Positions 43,246-52,446 of a stretch of 64,000 bases of DNA are shown piece by piece (position 1 is the stretch's first letter; each line of letters begins with the position of its first letter). Source of the stretch: JABCPE02 sp963516675 (GTDB lineage Bacteria; Bacteroidota; Bacteroidia; Flavobacteriales; Weeksellaceae); contig CAUQBH010000007.1 of assembly GCA_963516675.1 (NCBI GenBank), positions 67,206-131,205 on the forward strand. Reading direction: 5' to 3'. A program made the position numbers and the translations under genes. The notes beneath the pieces are model-generated. The model saw nothing but the letters and a program-made list of their open reading frames with translations, was not told the origin of the DNA and did no database searches.

Positions 43246-44184
43246 ATGGCTTCTCAAACATCTTATTTATTCAGCACTAGAACCAGTAGACAGTTAGCTG
43301 AAAAAATCGCCTATCACTATGGGCAGGAACTAGGAAAAATCAATTTTCAAGAGTTTAGTGATGGTGAATTTGAGCCTGTTTTAGACCAATCTGTAAGAGG
43401 CGGAAGGGTCTTTTTAATAGGTTCTACATTTCCTCCAGCGGACAATCTTTTAGAGCTTCTTCTTATGATAGATGCGGCTAAAAGAGCTTCTGCAAAGAAT
43501 ATTACGGTGGTTCTTCCGTATTTTGGTCTAGCAAGACAAGACAGAAAGGACAAACCGAGAGCGCCAATAGGTGCGAAATTGGTTGCAAATCTTTTAACAA
43601 CAGCGGGAGCAACTAGAGTGATGACAATGGATCTGCATGCAGACCAGATTCAAGGTTTTTTCGAAATTCCAGTAGACCATCTTTATGCATCGGCTATTTT
43701 TGTGGAGTATATTAACTCTTTGAATTTGGATAATTTGACCATAGCCTCGCCTGATATGGGAGGAGCTAAAAGAGCCAAAAACTATGCAAACCATTTAGGA
43801 GCAGAAGTTACCATTTGCTACAAAGAAAGAAAAAAAGCGAATGAAGTGGCAGAAATGACCCTCATTGGTAATGTAGAAGACAGAAATGTGATTTTGGTGG
43901 ATGATATGGTGGATACAGCGGGAACACTCTGTAAGGCTGCGGATATCATCATGGAGAGAGGAGCAAAAAGTGTAAGAGCTATCGCTACTCACGGAGTGCT
44001 TTCTGGAAAGGCATATGAGAATATAGAGAAGTCTAAATTGCAGGAAATTATCATCACAGATTCAATTCCTCTTAAAAACAGTTTGTCATCTAAAATAAAA
44101 GTGCTATCTTGCGCCCCGTTATTTGCAGATGTGATGAATCTTGTTCATAACAAGAAATCCATCAATGACAAGTTTATATTTTAA
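43246..44184 (+). CDS. prs: Ribose-phosphate pyrophosphokinase
   Basis: A 312-residue enzyme making PRPP from ribose 5-phosphate and ATP for nucleotide, His and Trp synthesis. Seen: FSDGEFEPVLDQSVRGG, YFGLARQDRKDKPRAPI, TMDLHADQIQGFF and the PRPP-binding loop VDDMVDTAGTL. Length is typical. It is followed after 21 bases by the ribosomal protein L25 gene. Confidence 0.97.
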   Translation: MASQTSYLFSTRTSRQLAEKIAYHYGQELGKINFQEFSDGEFEPVLDQSVRGGRVFLIGSTFPPADNLLELLLMIDAAKRASAKNITVVLPYFGLARQDRKDKPRAPIGAKLVANLLTTAGATRVMTMDLHADQIQGFFEIPVDHLYASAIFVEYINSLNLDNLTIASPDMGGAKRAKNYANHLGAEVTICYKERKKANEVAEMTLIGNVEDRNVILVDDMVDTAGTLCKAADIIMERGAKSVRAIATHGVLSGKAYENIEKSKLQEIIITDSIPLKNSLSSKIKVLSCAPLFADVMNLVHNKKSINDKFIF

Positions 44185-44205
44185 AATAATTAAATTTTTT
44201 ATAAA

Positions 44206-44799
44206 ATGAAATCTATTACAATTCAAGGACAGAAAAGAGAAAGCGTGGGTAAAAAATCTACAAAAGCTCTACGCGATGCTGAATTGGTTCCTTGTGTTGT
44301 TTATGGAGGTAAAGAACCATTACATTTCTCTACAGAAGAGAAATCTTTCAAAAACTTGGTTTACACTCCTGAGGCACACACGGTATCTATTGAGGTAGGT
44401 GGACAGACTATTCCAGCAGTATTACAAGACATTCAGTTTCACCCAATTACAGACAGAATCCTTCATGTGGATTTCTACCAGTTGAGTGCTGACAAACCAG
44501 TAGTAATGGAAGTTCCTGTGAAAATTACAGGTCGTGCTAAAGGTGTTGTAGCGGGTGGTGTTCTTAGACAATCATTCAGAAAACTGAAATTAAAAGCAGT
44601 TCCTGCTAATTTACCAGATGAAATCGTGGTAGATGTGACTCCGCTTAAAATTGGTAACAAAATTTATGTGGGAGACATCAAAACTGATGCGTACACATTC
44701 TTACATCCAGACAACGCTGTAATCGCAGCTGTGAAGATGTCTAGAAATGCGATGAAAAACGCAGGTGCTGCAGGAGCAGACGATGAAGATGATGAATAA
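44206..44799 (+). CDS. rplY: 50S ribosomal protein L25 (CTC form)
   Basis: A 197-residue L25/general-stress CTC protein. N-terminal 5S-rRNA-binding domain (about 1-95: KRESVGKKSTKALRDAELVPCVVYGG, HPITDRILHVDFYQL) and C-terminal TL5-type beta domain (PVKITGRAKGV..., LPDEIVVDVTPL). The C-terminus is an acidic tail ADDEDDE. Pairing with prs is common in many bacteria. Confidence 0.95.
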   Translation: MKSITIQGQKRESVGKKSTKALRDAELVPCVVYGGKEPLHFSTEEKSFKNLVYTPEAHTVSIEVGGQTIPAVLQDIQFHPITDRILHVDFYQLSADKPVVMEVPVKITGRAKGVVAGGVLRQSFRKLKLKAVPANLPDEIVVDVTPLKIGNKIYVGDIKTDAYTFLHPDNAVIAAVKMSRNAMKNAGAAGADDEDDE

Positions 44800-44824
44800 A
44801 ATAATCTTTTCATAAGTTTAAAAC

Positions 44825-44858
44825 AAAAGGCTGTCAATTTTTGATGGTCTTTTGTCTT
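44825..44858 (+). terminator. Terminator of prs-rplY
   Basis: AAAGGCTGTCAA pairs with TTGATGGTCTTT (two wobbles and one mismatch), followed by T-rich sequence. Confidence 0.5.
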
Positions 44859-44896
44859 TATTAACATAAATCAATTTTCAATAAAATAAAAACTTA

Positions 44897-44904
44897 TACT
44901 TTTG
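44897..44904 (+). promoter_or_regulatory. -7 box of the FMN reductase gene
   Basis: TACTTTTG, 25 bases before the ATG at 44930. Confidence 0.45.
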
Positions 44905-44929
44905 CTTCATAAATTTTAAAATTAAAAAT

Positions 44930-45469
44930 ATGAAAATATTAGCATTTGCAGCGAGTAATCATTCCAACTCTATCAATAAGCAGTTGGTTTCTTATATTTC
45001 AAGTAAATTTGAAGGGCATGATGTAGAAGTTCTTGATATTAACGACTACGAAATGCCTATTTACAGCATAGACCGAGAGGTGAGCGGTGGCGTCCCTAAA
45101 CTAGCAGAAGATTTTGCAGCAAAAATAGATGGAGCGGATTTGCTTATTATTTCGTTGGCGGAATATAATGGTTCTTATTCTACGGCTTTTAAAAATATTT
45201 TTGACTGGATATCACGAATTCCAAACAGAAGTGCTTTTGGTGATAAAAAAGTTTTCCTCACTGCTACAGCTCCAGGCCCGAGAGGAGGTCTTACAATCTT
45301 GGAAACCGCAAAGGCAAGGTTCCCATACAATGGAGGGGATGTGATAGAGGATTTTTCTCTTCCGAATTTTTCTGAGAATTTTGATTTGGAAAAAGGAATA
45401 GTTGATGCAGAAAAGAAAAAGGAACTGGAAGCGAAAATAGAAAAAGTAAAACAAGTTCTCATAAATTAA
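44930..45469 (+). CDS. NADPH-dependent FMN reductase family protein
   Basis: A 179-residue flavodoxin-fold protein. Seen: ILAFAASNHSNSINKQL (phosphate-binding loop of FMN reductases), LLIISLAEYNGSYSTAFKNIFDWISR (family motif PEYNGS here as AEYNGS) and TATAPGPRGG. Members reduce FMN, quinones or azo compounds with NADPH. Substrate unknown. It is monocistronic, with its own promoter and a strong terminator. Confidence 0.88.
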   Translation: MKILAFAASNHSNSINKQLVSYISSKFEGHDVEVLDINDYEMPIYSIDREVSGGVPKLAEDFAAKIDGADLLIISLAEYNGSYSTAFKNIFDWISRIPNRSAFGDKKVFLTATAPGPRGGLTILETAKARFPYNGGDVIEDFSLPNFSENFDLEKGIVDAEKKKELEAKIEKVKQVLIN

Positions 45470-45474
45470 ATATT

Positions 45475-45511
45475 TAAATAGCAGTCTCAATGGGCTGCTA
45501 TTTAGATTTTT
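45475..45511 (+). terminator. Terminator of the FMN reductase gene
   Basis: AAATAGCAG (45476-45484) pairs perfectly with CTGCTATTT (45495-45503), followed by AGATTTTT. Confidence 0.7.
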
Positions 45512-45557
45512 AAACCGAAATAAATTAAATAAATTTTATTTTTTACTGATAAATTAT

Positions 45558-45565
45558 TACCTTTG
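45558..45565 (+). promoter_or_regulatory. -7 box of dnaN
   Basis: TACCTTTG, 21 bases before the ATG at 45587. It overlaps the alternative TTG start at 45563, which can therefore be dismissed. Confidence 0.5.
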
Positions 45566-45586
45566 TCTGCTCAATTAGTTATTATT

Positions 45587-46717
45587 ATGAAATTTATTGT
45601 CACAAGTGGCGAGTTACAAAAAGCTTTAAATACGGTAAGTGGTGTGATATCTAGTTCACAATCTAGACCGATATTGGAGAATTTTCTTTTTGAGTTAGAA
45701 AATAATTTGCTTAAAATCACAGCATCAGACGGAGAGACTACTCTTTTGACATCTTTGGTGGTTAAGTCAGAAAGTAATGGCAAAATAGCGGTTCCTGCTA
45801 AGATGTTTCAAGATGCGATAAAAACATTTGGAGATCAGCCTCTTACTTTTTTGGTAAAACCAAATGAAAATGGAGGAGGGCTTTTGGAAATTTTAGATGA
45901 GAAGGATAATTATTTCATAGCGTTGGACAATGCAGAGGAATATCCTGAATTGGCAGAATTTAGTTCTTCACAAAAAGTTACTATTTCATCAGGAATTCTT
46001 GCAGAAGCTCTTTCTAAAACGCTTTTCGCGACAAGTAATGATACGCTTCGTCCTGTGATGACAGGAGTGTTTTTCCAGTTTGGAGAAGAGGAGGTTAATT
46101 TTGTAGCAACGGATTCTCATAGATTGGTAGTTTATAAAAGAACAGACATTAAAAATAGTGAGCCTATGGAGTTCATTATGCCTAAAAAACCACTGAGCAT
46201 CTTTAAAAATATTCTGACAAGTTCAGATGATGAGGTGGTTATAGAGTTTAATGAAAACATGGCGAAGTTTTCCTTCAAGGAGCATGTATGGATTTGTCGT
46301 TTGATAGATGGAAAATATCCTAACTATAACGCTGTAATTCCTAAGGAAAATCCTAATGTGCTGACTATAAATAGAACTCTTCTATTAAGTTCTATCAAAA
46401 GAGCTTCTATTTTTGCCAGCAAATCTACCAGTCAGGTGAGATTTAAGTTGTCTGGGAATATCCTTTATCTTCATGCGGAAGATACAGAGTATGCAAACAA
46501 AGCAGAAATGCAGATACCATGTGACTACTCAGGAGAGGATATCAATATAGGATATAGTTCAAAATTCCTGACAGAAATGATAGCGGTTCTAGATTCGGAG
46601 GATATTATCATGAGAATGTCCCAAGCGAATAGACCAGGGATTGTAGAACCAGCGGACGGACTGGATGAGGAAGAGCAAATACTCATGCTGTCTATGCCAG
46701 TAATAGGTTTAAATTAA
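45587..46717 (+). CDS. dnaN: DNA polymerase III beta subunit (sliding clamp)
   Basis: A 376-residue ring-forming clamp with three repeated domains. The start MKFIVTSGELQKAL matches the family from residue 1. Seen: SSQSRPILENFLFE, ATDSHRLVVYKR in domain 2, and the C-terminal LMLSMPVIGLN matching the MPMRL-type end that lines the client-binding pocket. It is away from dnaA here, as is usual in Flavobacteriia, with its own promoter and terminator. Confidence 0.96.
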   Translation: MKFIVTSGELQKALNTVSGVISSSQSRPILENFLFELENNLLKITASDGETTLLTSLVVKSESNGKIAVPAKMFQDAIKTFGDQPLTFLVKPNENGGGLLEILDEKDNYFIALDNAEEYPELAEFSSSQKVTISSGILAEALSKTLFATSNDTLRPVMTGVFFQFGEEEVNFVATDSHRLVVYKRTDIKNSEPMEFIMPKKPLSIFKNILTSSDDEVVIEFNENMAKFSFKEHVWICRLIDGKYPNYNAVIPKENPNVLTINRTLLLSSIKRASIFASKSTSQVRFKLSGNILYLHAEDTEYANKAEMQIPCDYSGEDINIGYSSKFLTEMIAVLDSEDIIMRMSQANRPGIVEPADGLDEEEQILMLSMPVIGLN

Positions 46718-46733
46718 TAAAATGAAAATAAAC

Positions 46734-46770
46734 GAGATGTAGAGTAAAAGACCTTTGCATCTCCTTTTTT
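46734..46770 (+). terminator. Terminator of dnaN
   Basis: GAGATG (46734-46739) pairs with CATCTC (46758-46763), followed by CTTTTTT. Confidence 0.6.
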
Positions 46771-46785
46771 AATATTTATATTTCA

Positions 46786-49185
46786 ATGAAGATTTCGAAT
46801 AATTGGCTTAAAGATTACATTAGCACAGATTTAAATTCAGAAAAAATAGGAATTTACCTCACGGACATAGGTTTGGAAGTAGAGGGAATAGATAAATTTG
46901 AAACCATCAAAGGAAGTTTGGAAGGCATCGTTGTAGGGAAGGTTCTAACCTGCGAAAAACATCCAAACGCTGATAAATTAAGTAAAACTACTGTAGATGT
47001 AGGAAACGGAACGATTCTAAATATCGTCTGCGGCGCTCCTAATGTGGCTGCGGGACAGCTCGTTGCAGTGGCTGTAGTGGGAACTACTTTGTTTGATAAA
47101 AATGGAGGTTCTTTTACGATTAACAGAACCAAAATCAGAGGTGAGGTTTCGGAAGGGATGATTTGTGCAGAAGATGAAATAGGTCTGGGCGACAGCCATG
47201 CTGGAATCATGGTCTTAGATGAAACTCATGAAGTAGGAAAACCACTTGCGAATTACTATGATATTCAGCAAGATGAGGTTTATGAAATAGGACTGACGCC
47301 TAACAGAACCGATGCGATTTCGCACTATGGTGTGGCGAGAGATTTACATGCGTTTTTGTCTTGTAATGGGATTGATTCTGAGCTTGTTAAGATGGAAACT
47401 TATGCGGCGGAATCAGAAGGAGAGCATAACTTTTCTGTTGAGGTAGAAAATAATGACTTGGCGCCGAGATACATTGGTGCTGTTTTGAAAAATATAAAAG
47501 TAGGAGAATCGCCAGAATGGCTGAAAAACAGACTGAAAGCAATAGGTTTAGCACCGATAAATAATGTGGTGGATGTTACCAACTATATTCTTCATGCTTA
47601 TGGGCAGCCGCTTCATGCTTTTGATTTAGATAAAATTGGAGGAAATAAAATAATCGTAGGAAACAGCCCGCAGGGAACGAAATTTACTACGCTGGACGGA
47701 GTGGAGAGAACGCTGAACGGAGAGGAAATCATGATAAAAGATGGAAATCAGAAACCGCTCTGCATCGCTGGGGTTTTTGGCGGACTGGATAGTGGAGTTT
47801 CTGAGCAGACACAGTCTATTTTCTTGGAAAGTGCTTACTTTAATCCAGTTGCTGTTCGTAAAGGAGCGAAATTCCATGGATTGAATACCGATGCTTCTTT
47901 CCGTTTTGAGAGAGGAGTAGATCCGAATAATACTAAAACCACTATTTCCTTGGCAGTGAAGTTGTTACAAGAATTGGCAGGAGCTACATTGGTGGGAGGA
48001 TACATAGAGCATTATCCTGAAAAAATAAAACCTCACAATGTGATTTTTAGATATTCTAAGCTGGATCAAATTTTAGGAATAAAAATCCATAGAGGAAAAG
48101 TAAAAGAAATTTTGAAATCTTTGGAAATAGAACCTCTTAACGAAATTACCGATGGGCTAGAACTTTTGGTGCCGAATTACAGAGCGGATGTTACCAGAGA
48201 AATAGATGTGATAGAGGAAATCCTCAGAATTTATGGGTATAATAAGATAGATGCACCACAGAAAATTTCCTTTACACCAGTGAAATTGAGCTTTGATGAC
48301 CAAGATGGATTGGAAAACGAGTGGGCAAGGGCGCTTCAGGCGAATGGGTTTTATGAAGTGATGAACAATTCCCTTACTTCGGTGGAAGATGAAACGGATG
48401 CAGTGAAGTTGCTAAATCCATTGAGCAATGATTTGGCATTTATGAGAAAATCTTTGCTGGAAGGGCTTTTGGAGAATGCTGTTTATAACATCAACAGAAA
48501 AAATGCGGATATTAAGTTTTTCGAATTAGGAAAAATTTATCATAAAAAGGAAAAATACGAGGAGAGAAAACAGCTGGCGATTTTAGTTTCGGGAAGAAAT
48601 CATTCTGAAAACTGGCTTCTTCCGAAGGGCAGCACAAGTTTTTATCATTTGAAAGCCTATGTTTCTCTTATTTTAAGCAAGTTGAATTTTGATATTGTTG
48701 AAAAACCATTGCAGGATGGTCGTTTTTCGGATGCAATAGAATTTTCAGTTGAAGGAAAAACCGTTGCAAGGCTTGGAAAAGTAAGTCCGAAAATGCTGAA
48801 AAAATTTGACATAGAACAAGAAGCTTTCTATGCAGAAATAGAACTTGAAGAATGTCAAAATCTTCGTAATACAGAGAATTTGCGTTTCAAAGATATTCCT
48901 AAATTTAACAAAACTAGAAGGGATTTGGCGCTGTTAGTAGATAAGTCTGTGCTATACACACAGCTTTATAATGCTGCTAAAAACAACAGGTCTCCATTCT
49001 TGAAGAGCATCAATTTGTTTGATGTGTATGAAGGCAAAAATCTTCCAGAGGATAAGAAATCTTATGCATTGAGTTTTGAACTTCTTAACGAAGAAAAAAC
49101 GATGGAGGAGAAGGAGATAGCGCAAGTGATGGATTCTTTGGTAAATGTTTTCAAGAAACAGTTTAATGCGGAACTCCGCTCATAA
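46786..49185 (+). CDS. pheT: Phenylalanyl-tRNA synthetase beta subunit
   Basis: A 799-residue subunit. Domains: tRNA-binding OB fold (about 40-150, HPNADKLSKTTVDVG), B3/B4 editing domain (about 210-390, NNVVDVTNYILHAYGQPLHAFD), B5 domain (about 400-475), catalytic-like core, and C-terminal FDX-ACB anticodon domain (about 700-799, FPKFNKTRRDLALLVD-like). The alpha subunit gene pheS is not in the window. Eleven bases separate it from the META lipoprotein gene. Confidence 0.96.
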   Translation: MKISNNWLKDYISTDLNSEKIGIYLTDIGLEVEGIDKFETIKGSLEGIVVGKVLTCEKHPNADKLSKTTVDVGNGTILNIVCGAPNVAAGQLVAVAVVGTTLFDKNGGSFTINRTKIRGEVSEGMICAEDEIGLGDSHAGIMVLDETHEVGKPLANYYDIQQDEVYEIGLTPNRTDAISHYGVARDLHAFLSCNGIDSELVKMETYAAESEGEHNFSVEVENNDLAPRYIGAVLKNIKVGESPEWLKNRLKAIGLAPINNVVDVTNYILHAYGQPLHAFDLDKIGGNKIIVGNSPQGTKFTTLDGVERTLNGEEIMIKDGNQKPLCIAGVFGGLDSGVSEQTQSIFLESAYFNPVAVRKGAKFHGLNTDASFRFERGVDPNNTKTTISLAVKLLQELAGATLVGGYIEHYPEKIKPHNVIFRYSKLDQILGIKIHRGKVKEILKSLEIEPLNEITDGLELLVPNYRADVTREIDVIEEILRIYGYNKIDAPQKISFTPVKLSFDDQDGLENEWARALQANGFYEVMNNSLTSVEDETDAVKLLNPLSNDLAFMRKSLLEGLLENAVYNINRKNADIKFFELGKIYHKKEKYEERKQLAILVSGRNHSENWLLPKGSTSFYHLKAYVSLILSKLNFDIVEKPLQDGRFSDAIEFSVEGKTVARLGKVSPKMLKKFDIEQEAFYAEIELEECQNLRNTENLRFKDIPKFNKTRRDLALLVDKSVLYTQLYNAAKNNRSPFLKSINLFDVYEGKNLPEDKKSYALSFELLNEEKTMEEKEIAQVMDSLVNVFKKQFNAELRS

Positions 49186-49196
49186 ATACACAAATT

Positions 49197-49592
49197 ATGA
49201 AAAAAATAATTTCACTAACAGCCGTGCTTGTCTTGTCATTGTCTTGTTCCAATGCATCTATTGCAGGGAAAAAAGAAAGTGTGCAGTTGAACAATACCAG
49301 TTGGGTTTTAGAGGAAAATTCTAAGACAAACTCTGGAATTACTTTAGAAATTTCAAAGGGCAGAGTATCAGGTTTTTCTGGGTGTAATAATTATTTCTCG
49401 GAATTAACCACAAATTCAAAAGATACTTTTCAAGTAAAAAGTATAGGAGCGACACGAATGCTTTGTGATAATATTTCTGTGGAAGAAGATTATCTAAATT
49501 TACTTGAAAAAGTGAATAAATATTTAATCAGTGAAACCTCTTTGGAGTTGTATAAAGACAATGTTTTGTTATTGAAATTTAAAAGAAAGTAA
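49197..49592 (+). CDS. META-domain lipoprotein
   Basis: A 131-residue protein with lipoprotein signal (lipobox LSLSC near residue 17). The mature domain has the META/HslJ pattern: NTSWVLEE, GRVSGFSGCNNYFSEL and IGATRMLCDN (usually TxMAC). HslJ-like proteins are linked to heat-shock and novobiocin response in E. coli; function here is unknown. It follows pheT closely. Confidence 0.87.
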   Translation: MKKIISLTAVLVLSLSCSNASIAGKKESVQLNNTSWVLEENSKTNSGITLEISKGRVSGFSGCNNYFSELTTNSKDTFQVKSIGATRMLCDNISVEEDYLNLLEKVNKYLISETSLELYKDNVLLLKFKRK

Positions 49593-49610
49593 CTTTTTTT
49601 GATAGATAAT

Positions 49611-49641
49611 TTTGTTGTTTTAGAAAAAAAAAGTACTTTTG
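49611..49641 (+). promoter_or_regulatory. Consensus promoter of the DUF177-rpmF operon
   Basis: TTTG (49611-49614), exactly 19 bases, TACTTTTG (49634-49641). This is the clearest full match in the window to the Bacteroidota TTTG-N19-TAnnTTTG promoter. Confidence 0.7.
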
Positions 49642-49651
49642 CAAACCTATT

Positions 49652-50179
49652 ATGGACAAATATAGAAACTATGACATCAGTTTTTCTGGTCTAAAGCAAG
49701 GAAAACATGAGTTTGAGTTCTGTGTTGATCAGCAGTTCTTTGATTTATTTGAGGCTGAAGAAGAATTTGAAAATGCCAAAATAGTTAGTAAAGTTTTACT
49801 TGAAAAACATTCTACTTTTTTGGATTTTGTAATTTCTGTTTCGGGAACAGTGGATTTGACTTGTGATATCAGCAATGAAAAATTCCAATATCCAGTAAAT
49901 AATGAAATAAAATTCTTGGTAAAGTTTGGAGAAGAATATGATGATAGCAATGAAGAGATTATTACAATTCCTCATCACTATAGTGAGTTCAATATCGCTC
50001 AGTTTATCTATGAAGCAGTGGTTCTTGCTATTCCTATGAAAAAAGTATCTCCTGCGGCGCTAGAAAACGAAGAATTTCAGGATTTATTAGATAAATTCAG
50101 TCCTAAAATAAATGAAGAAAAGGCGGATGATGAAGACATAGATCCAAGATGGGAAGCGTTGAATAAATTGAGAAAATAA
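49652..50179 (+). CDS. DUF177 (YceD) family protein
   Basis: A 175-residue acidic soluble protein. It resembles YceD/DUF177, whose gene precedes rpmF throughout bacteria and whose product is linked to 23S rRNA processing and accumulation. Seen: ISFSGLKQGKHEFEF at the start, SGTVDLTCDISNEKF (the Cys motif of the family) and DEDIDPRWEALNKLRK at the end, the usual DPR-W-x-x-L signature. It is 32 bases before rpmF. Confidence 0.9.
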   Translation: MDKYRNYDISFSGLKQGKHEFEFCVDQQFFDLFEAEEEFENAKIVSKVLLEKHSTFLDFVISVSGTVDLTCDISNEKFQYPVNNEIKFLVKFGEEYDDSNEEIITIPHHYSEFNIAQFIYEAVVLAIPMKKVSPAALENEEFQDLLDKFSPKINEEKADDEDIDPRWEALNKLRK

Positions 50180-50211
50180 AAGTTAATATAAAAAGCTAAA
50201 AATTATTAGAA

Positions 50212-50409
50212 ATGGCACATCCTAAAAGAAGACAGTCATCTACAAGAAGAGATAAAAGAAGAACTCACTACAAAGCAGTAGTTCCTCAATTGGCAAAAGA
50301 TGCTACAACAGGTGAATTACACCTATATCACAGAGCTCACTGGCATGAAGGAAAACTTTACTACAGAGGTAAAGTAGTTCTTGAAAAAGAAGTAGAATCT
50401 GCAGAATAA
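50212..50409 (+). CDS. rpmF: 50S ribosomal protein L32
   Basis: A 65-residue ribosomal protein. MAHPKRRQSSTRRDKRRTHYK is split across the usual N-terminal L32 signature (PKRR-x-S-x-x-R-x-x-RR), followed by HRAHWHEGKLYYRG. The zinc-binding Cys residues of some L32 proteins are absent, giving a C-minus form. Operon with DUF177 is the standard arrangement. Confidence 0.96.
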   Translation: MAHPKRRQSSTRRDKRRTHYKAVVPQLAKDATTGELHLYHRAHWHEGKLYYRGKVVLEKEVESAE

Positions 50410-50414
50410 CCATA

Positions 50415-50440
50415 GATTTTTGGTAAAATCTCCAAAAATC
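50415..50440 (+). other. Perfect hairpin in the rpmF 3' untranslated region
   Basis: GATTTTTGG (50415-50423) and CCAAAAATC (50432-50440) form a perfect 9-bp stem with an 8-base loop. No T-run follows, so it is not the terminator. It may stabilise the rpmF mRNA or be chance. Confidence 0.4.
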
Positions 50441-50455
50441 GCGGTAAGAATATAG

Positions 50456-50490
50456 AACCATTCTTTTTTACAAAAGTGAATGGTTTTTTG
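50456..50490 (+). terminator. Terminator of rpmF
   Basis: AACCATTC (50456-50463) pairs with GAATGGTT (50478-50485), followed by TTTT. Confidence 0.7.
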
Positions 50491-50501
50491 TGTTTATTTA
50501 C

Positions 50502-50509
50502 TATATTTG
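50502..50509 (+). promoter_or_regulatory. -7 box of accB-accC
   Basis: TATATTTG, 19 bases before the accB ATG at 50529. Confidence 0.45.
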
Positions 50510-50528
50510 GACAATAAAATTATTTTTT

Positions 50529-50999
50529 ATGGATATTAAAGACTTACAAAACCTTATTAAATTTGTTTCAAAGGCTGATGTAGCCGGAGTAAAATACAAA
50601 ACTAAGGATTTTGAAATCAATATTACCAATCATACATTTGGTACGGTGGTGACAACGCCACAGATGACACAAGTTCAACCAGTGGTAAATGCAGCTCCTG
50701 TTGCACAGTCAGAGCAGGAATCTTCTGCAAACTCAGCAGAATCTGCAGAAAATGATAAATATATTACAATAAAATCTCCTATCATTGGTACTTTCTATAG
50801 AAAACCAGCTCCAGACAAAGATCCTTTCGTGAGTGTAGGAAGTGAAATCACAGAAGGAACAGTGGTTTGTGTGGTGGAAGCTATGAAATTATTCAATCAG
50901 ATAGAGTCTGAAGTGAGTGGAAAAATCGTGAAAATTTTGGTGGATGATGCATCTCCTGTGGAGTACGACCAGCCATTATTCTTGGTAGATCCATCATAA
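50529..50999 (+). CDS. accB: Biotin carboxyl carrier protein of acetyl-CoA carboxylase
   Basis: A 156-residue carrier protein. N-terminal MDIKDLQNLIKFVSKADV, a flexible Q/S/A-rich linker (about 50-85), and C-terminal biotinyl domain with VVEAMKLFNQIESEV, where the Lys of AMKL carries biotin. I start at ATG 50529; an upstream frame extension reads through the promoter. It shuttles CO2 in the first step of fatty-acid synthesis with accC directly downstream. Confidence 0.96.
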   Translation: MDIKDLQNLIKFVSKADVAGVKYKTKDFEINITNHTFGTVVTTPQMTQVQPVVNAAPVAQSEQESSANSAESAENDKYITIKSPIIGTFYRKPAPDKDPFVSVGSEITEGTVVCVVEAMKLFNQIESEVSGKIVKILVDDASPVEYDQPLFLVDPS

Positions 51000-51036
51000 A
51001 TCACTCTATTTATTGTAATTGATAAACAGAAAAACA

Positions 51037-52392
51037 ATGTTTAAAAAGATATTAATTGCCAATCGTGGAGAGATTGCGATGAGAATTCTCAGAACTTGTA
51101 AAGAGATGGGAATCAAAACGGTAGCAGTCTACTCAATCGCGGATAAAGATAGTCTGCATGTAAGATTTGCGGATGAAGCGGTATGTATAGGTCCTGCGGC
51201 GAGTAAGGATTCTTATCTGAAAATTCCTAACATCATTGCAGCAGCAGAAATCACAAATGCAGATGCTATTCACCCTGGGTATGGATTTTTGGCTGAAAAT
51301 GCCAATTTTTCTAGAATTTGTCAGAAAAATGGAATAAAATTCATCGGTGCTACACCAGAGCAGATAGAAAAAATGGGAGATAAAGCTACTGCGAAAGCAA
51401 CAATGAAAGCAGCTGGAATTCCTTGTGTTCCTGGGTCTGATGGACTTGTAGAATCTTTGGAAGAAGCTGAAAAAATTGCTGAAGAAATCGGCTATCCTGT
51501 AATGATAAAAGCTACAGCAGGTGGTGGTGGTAAAGGAATGCGCGCCATCTGGAGCAAAGAAGAGCTTAGAGAAAGCTGGGATTCTACTATTCAAGAGGCT
51601 TTAGCGGCTTTCGGGAATGGTGGAATGTACATGGAAAAACTGATAGAAGAGCCAAGACACATAGAATTCCAGATTGCTGGAGATAGATATGGTAAGGCTT
51701 GCCATTTATCAGAAAGAGACTGCTCTATTCAGAGAAGAAATCAAAAATTGATAGAAGAAACGCCGTCTCCTTTTATGACGGAGGAACTTCGTGAAAAAAT
51801 GGGAAATGCCGCTGTAAAAGCAGCTGAATATATCGGGTATGAAGGAGTAGGAACGATAGAATTTTTGGTTGATAAACACAGAAACTTCTATTTCATGGAG
51901 ATGAATACTCGTATTCAGGTGGAACACCCTATCACAGAGCAGGTTATAGATTATGACCTTATCCGTGAGCAGATTTTATTAGCAGCAGGAGAAAAAATTC
52001 TTGGAAAAAACTATTATCCAAAATTATATTCTATAGAATGTAGAATCAATGCGGAAGATCCGTATTCTGATTTTAGACCTGCACCTGGTAAAATTACTCA
52101 GCTTAATATCCCTGGCGGGCACGGTGTGAGAGTGGATACGCATGTGTATGCTGGTTATACAATCCCGCCAAACTATGATTCTATGATAGCTAAGCTCATC
52201 ATCACAGCACAGACTAGAGAGGAGGCTATTGCTAAAATGAAAAGGTCTTTGGATGAGTTTTATATAGAAGGAGTGAAAACTACGATTCCTTTCCACAGAC
52301 AGCTGATGGACAATCCTGATTTCCTTGCTGGAAATTACACAACTAAGTTCATGGAGACTTTTGTGATGGATAAAGATTATGAATTTCACTAA
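51037..52392 (+). CDS. accC: Biotin carboxylase subunit of acetyl-CoA carboxylase
   Basis: A 451-residue ATP-grasp enzyme carboxylating biotin on AccB. Seen: KILIANRGEIAMRILRTC, HPGYGFLAENANF, the Gly-rich ATP loop ATAGGGGKGMR, ERDCSIQRRNQKLIEE and EMNTRIQVEHPITE. The start at 51037 matches the family start MFKKIL. It is 37 bases after accB. accA/accD are not in the window. Confidence 0.97.
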   Translation: MFKKILIANRGEIAMRILRTCKEMGIKTVAVYSIADKDSLHVRFADEAVCIGPAASKDSYLKIPNIIAAAEITNADAIHPGYGFLAENANFSRICQKNGIKFIGATPEQIEKMGDKATAKATMKAAGIPCVPGSDGLVESLEEAEKIAEEIGYPVMIKATAGGGGKGMRAIWSKEELRESWDSTIQEALAAFGNGGMYMEKLIEEPRHIEFQIAGDRYGKACHLSERDCSIQRRNQKLIEETPSPFMTEELREKMGNAAVKAAEYIGYEGVGTIEFLVDKHRNFYFMEMNTRIQVEHPITEQVIDYDLIREQILLAAGEKILGKNYYPKLYSIECRINAEDPYSDFRPAPGKITQLNIPGGHGVRVDTHVYAGYTIPPNYDSMIAKLIITAQTREEAIAKMKRSLDEFYIEGVKTTIPFHRQLMDNPDFLAGNYTTKFMETFVMDKDYEFH

Positions 52393-52402
52393 TCAATAAA
52401 AA

Positions 52403-52440
52403 GAAACACTACTAAATTTTAGTAGTGTTTTTATTTTTTA
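52403..52440 (+). terminator. Terminator of accB-accC, possibly bidirectional
   Basis: AAACACTACTAAA (52404-52416) pairs perfectly with TTTAGTAGTGTTT (52418-52430), followed by a T-rich run. It lies between convergent genes; the A-rich left flank could give a minus-strand T-run too. Confidence 0.75.
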
Positions 52441-52446
52441 CTTTAT

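Noticed and set aside
45563..45586. Longer N-terminus for DnaN from a TTG.
   Set aside because: It overlaps the -7 box, and DnaN homologues start at MKFIV.
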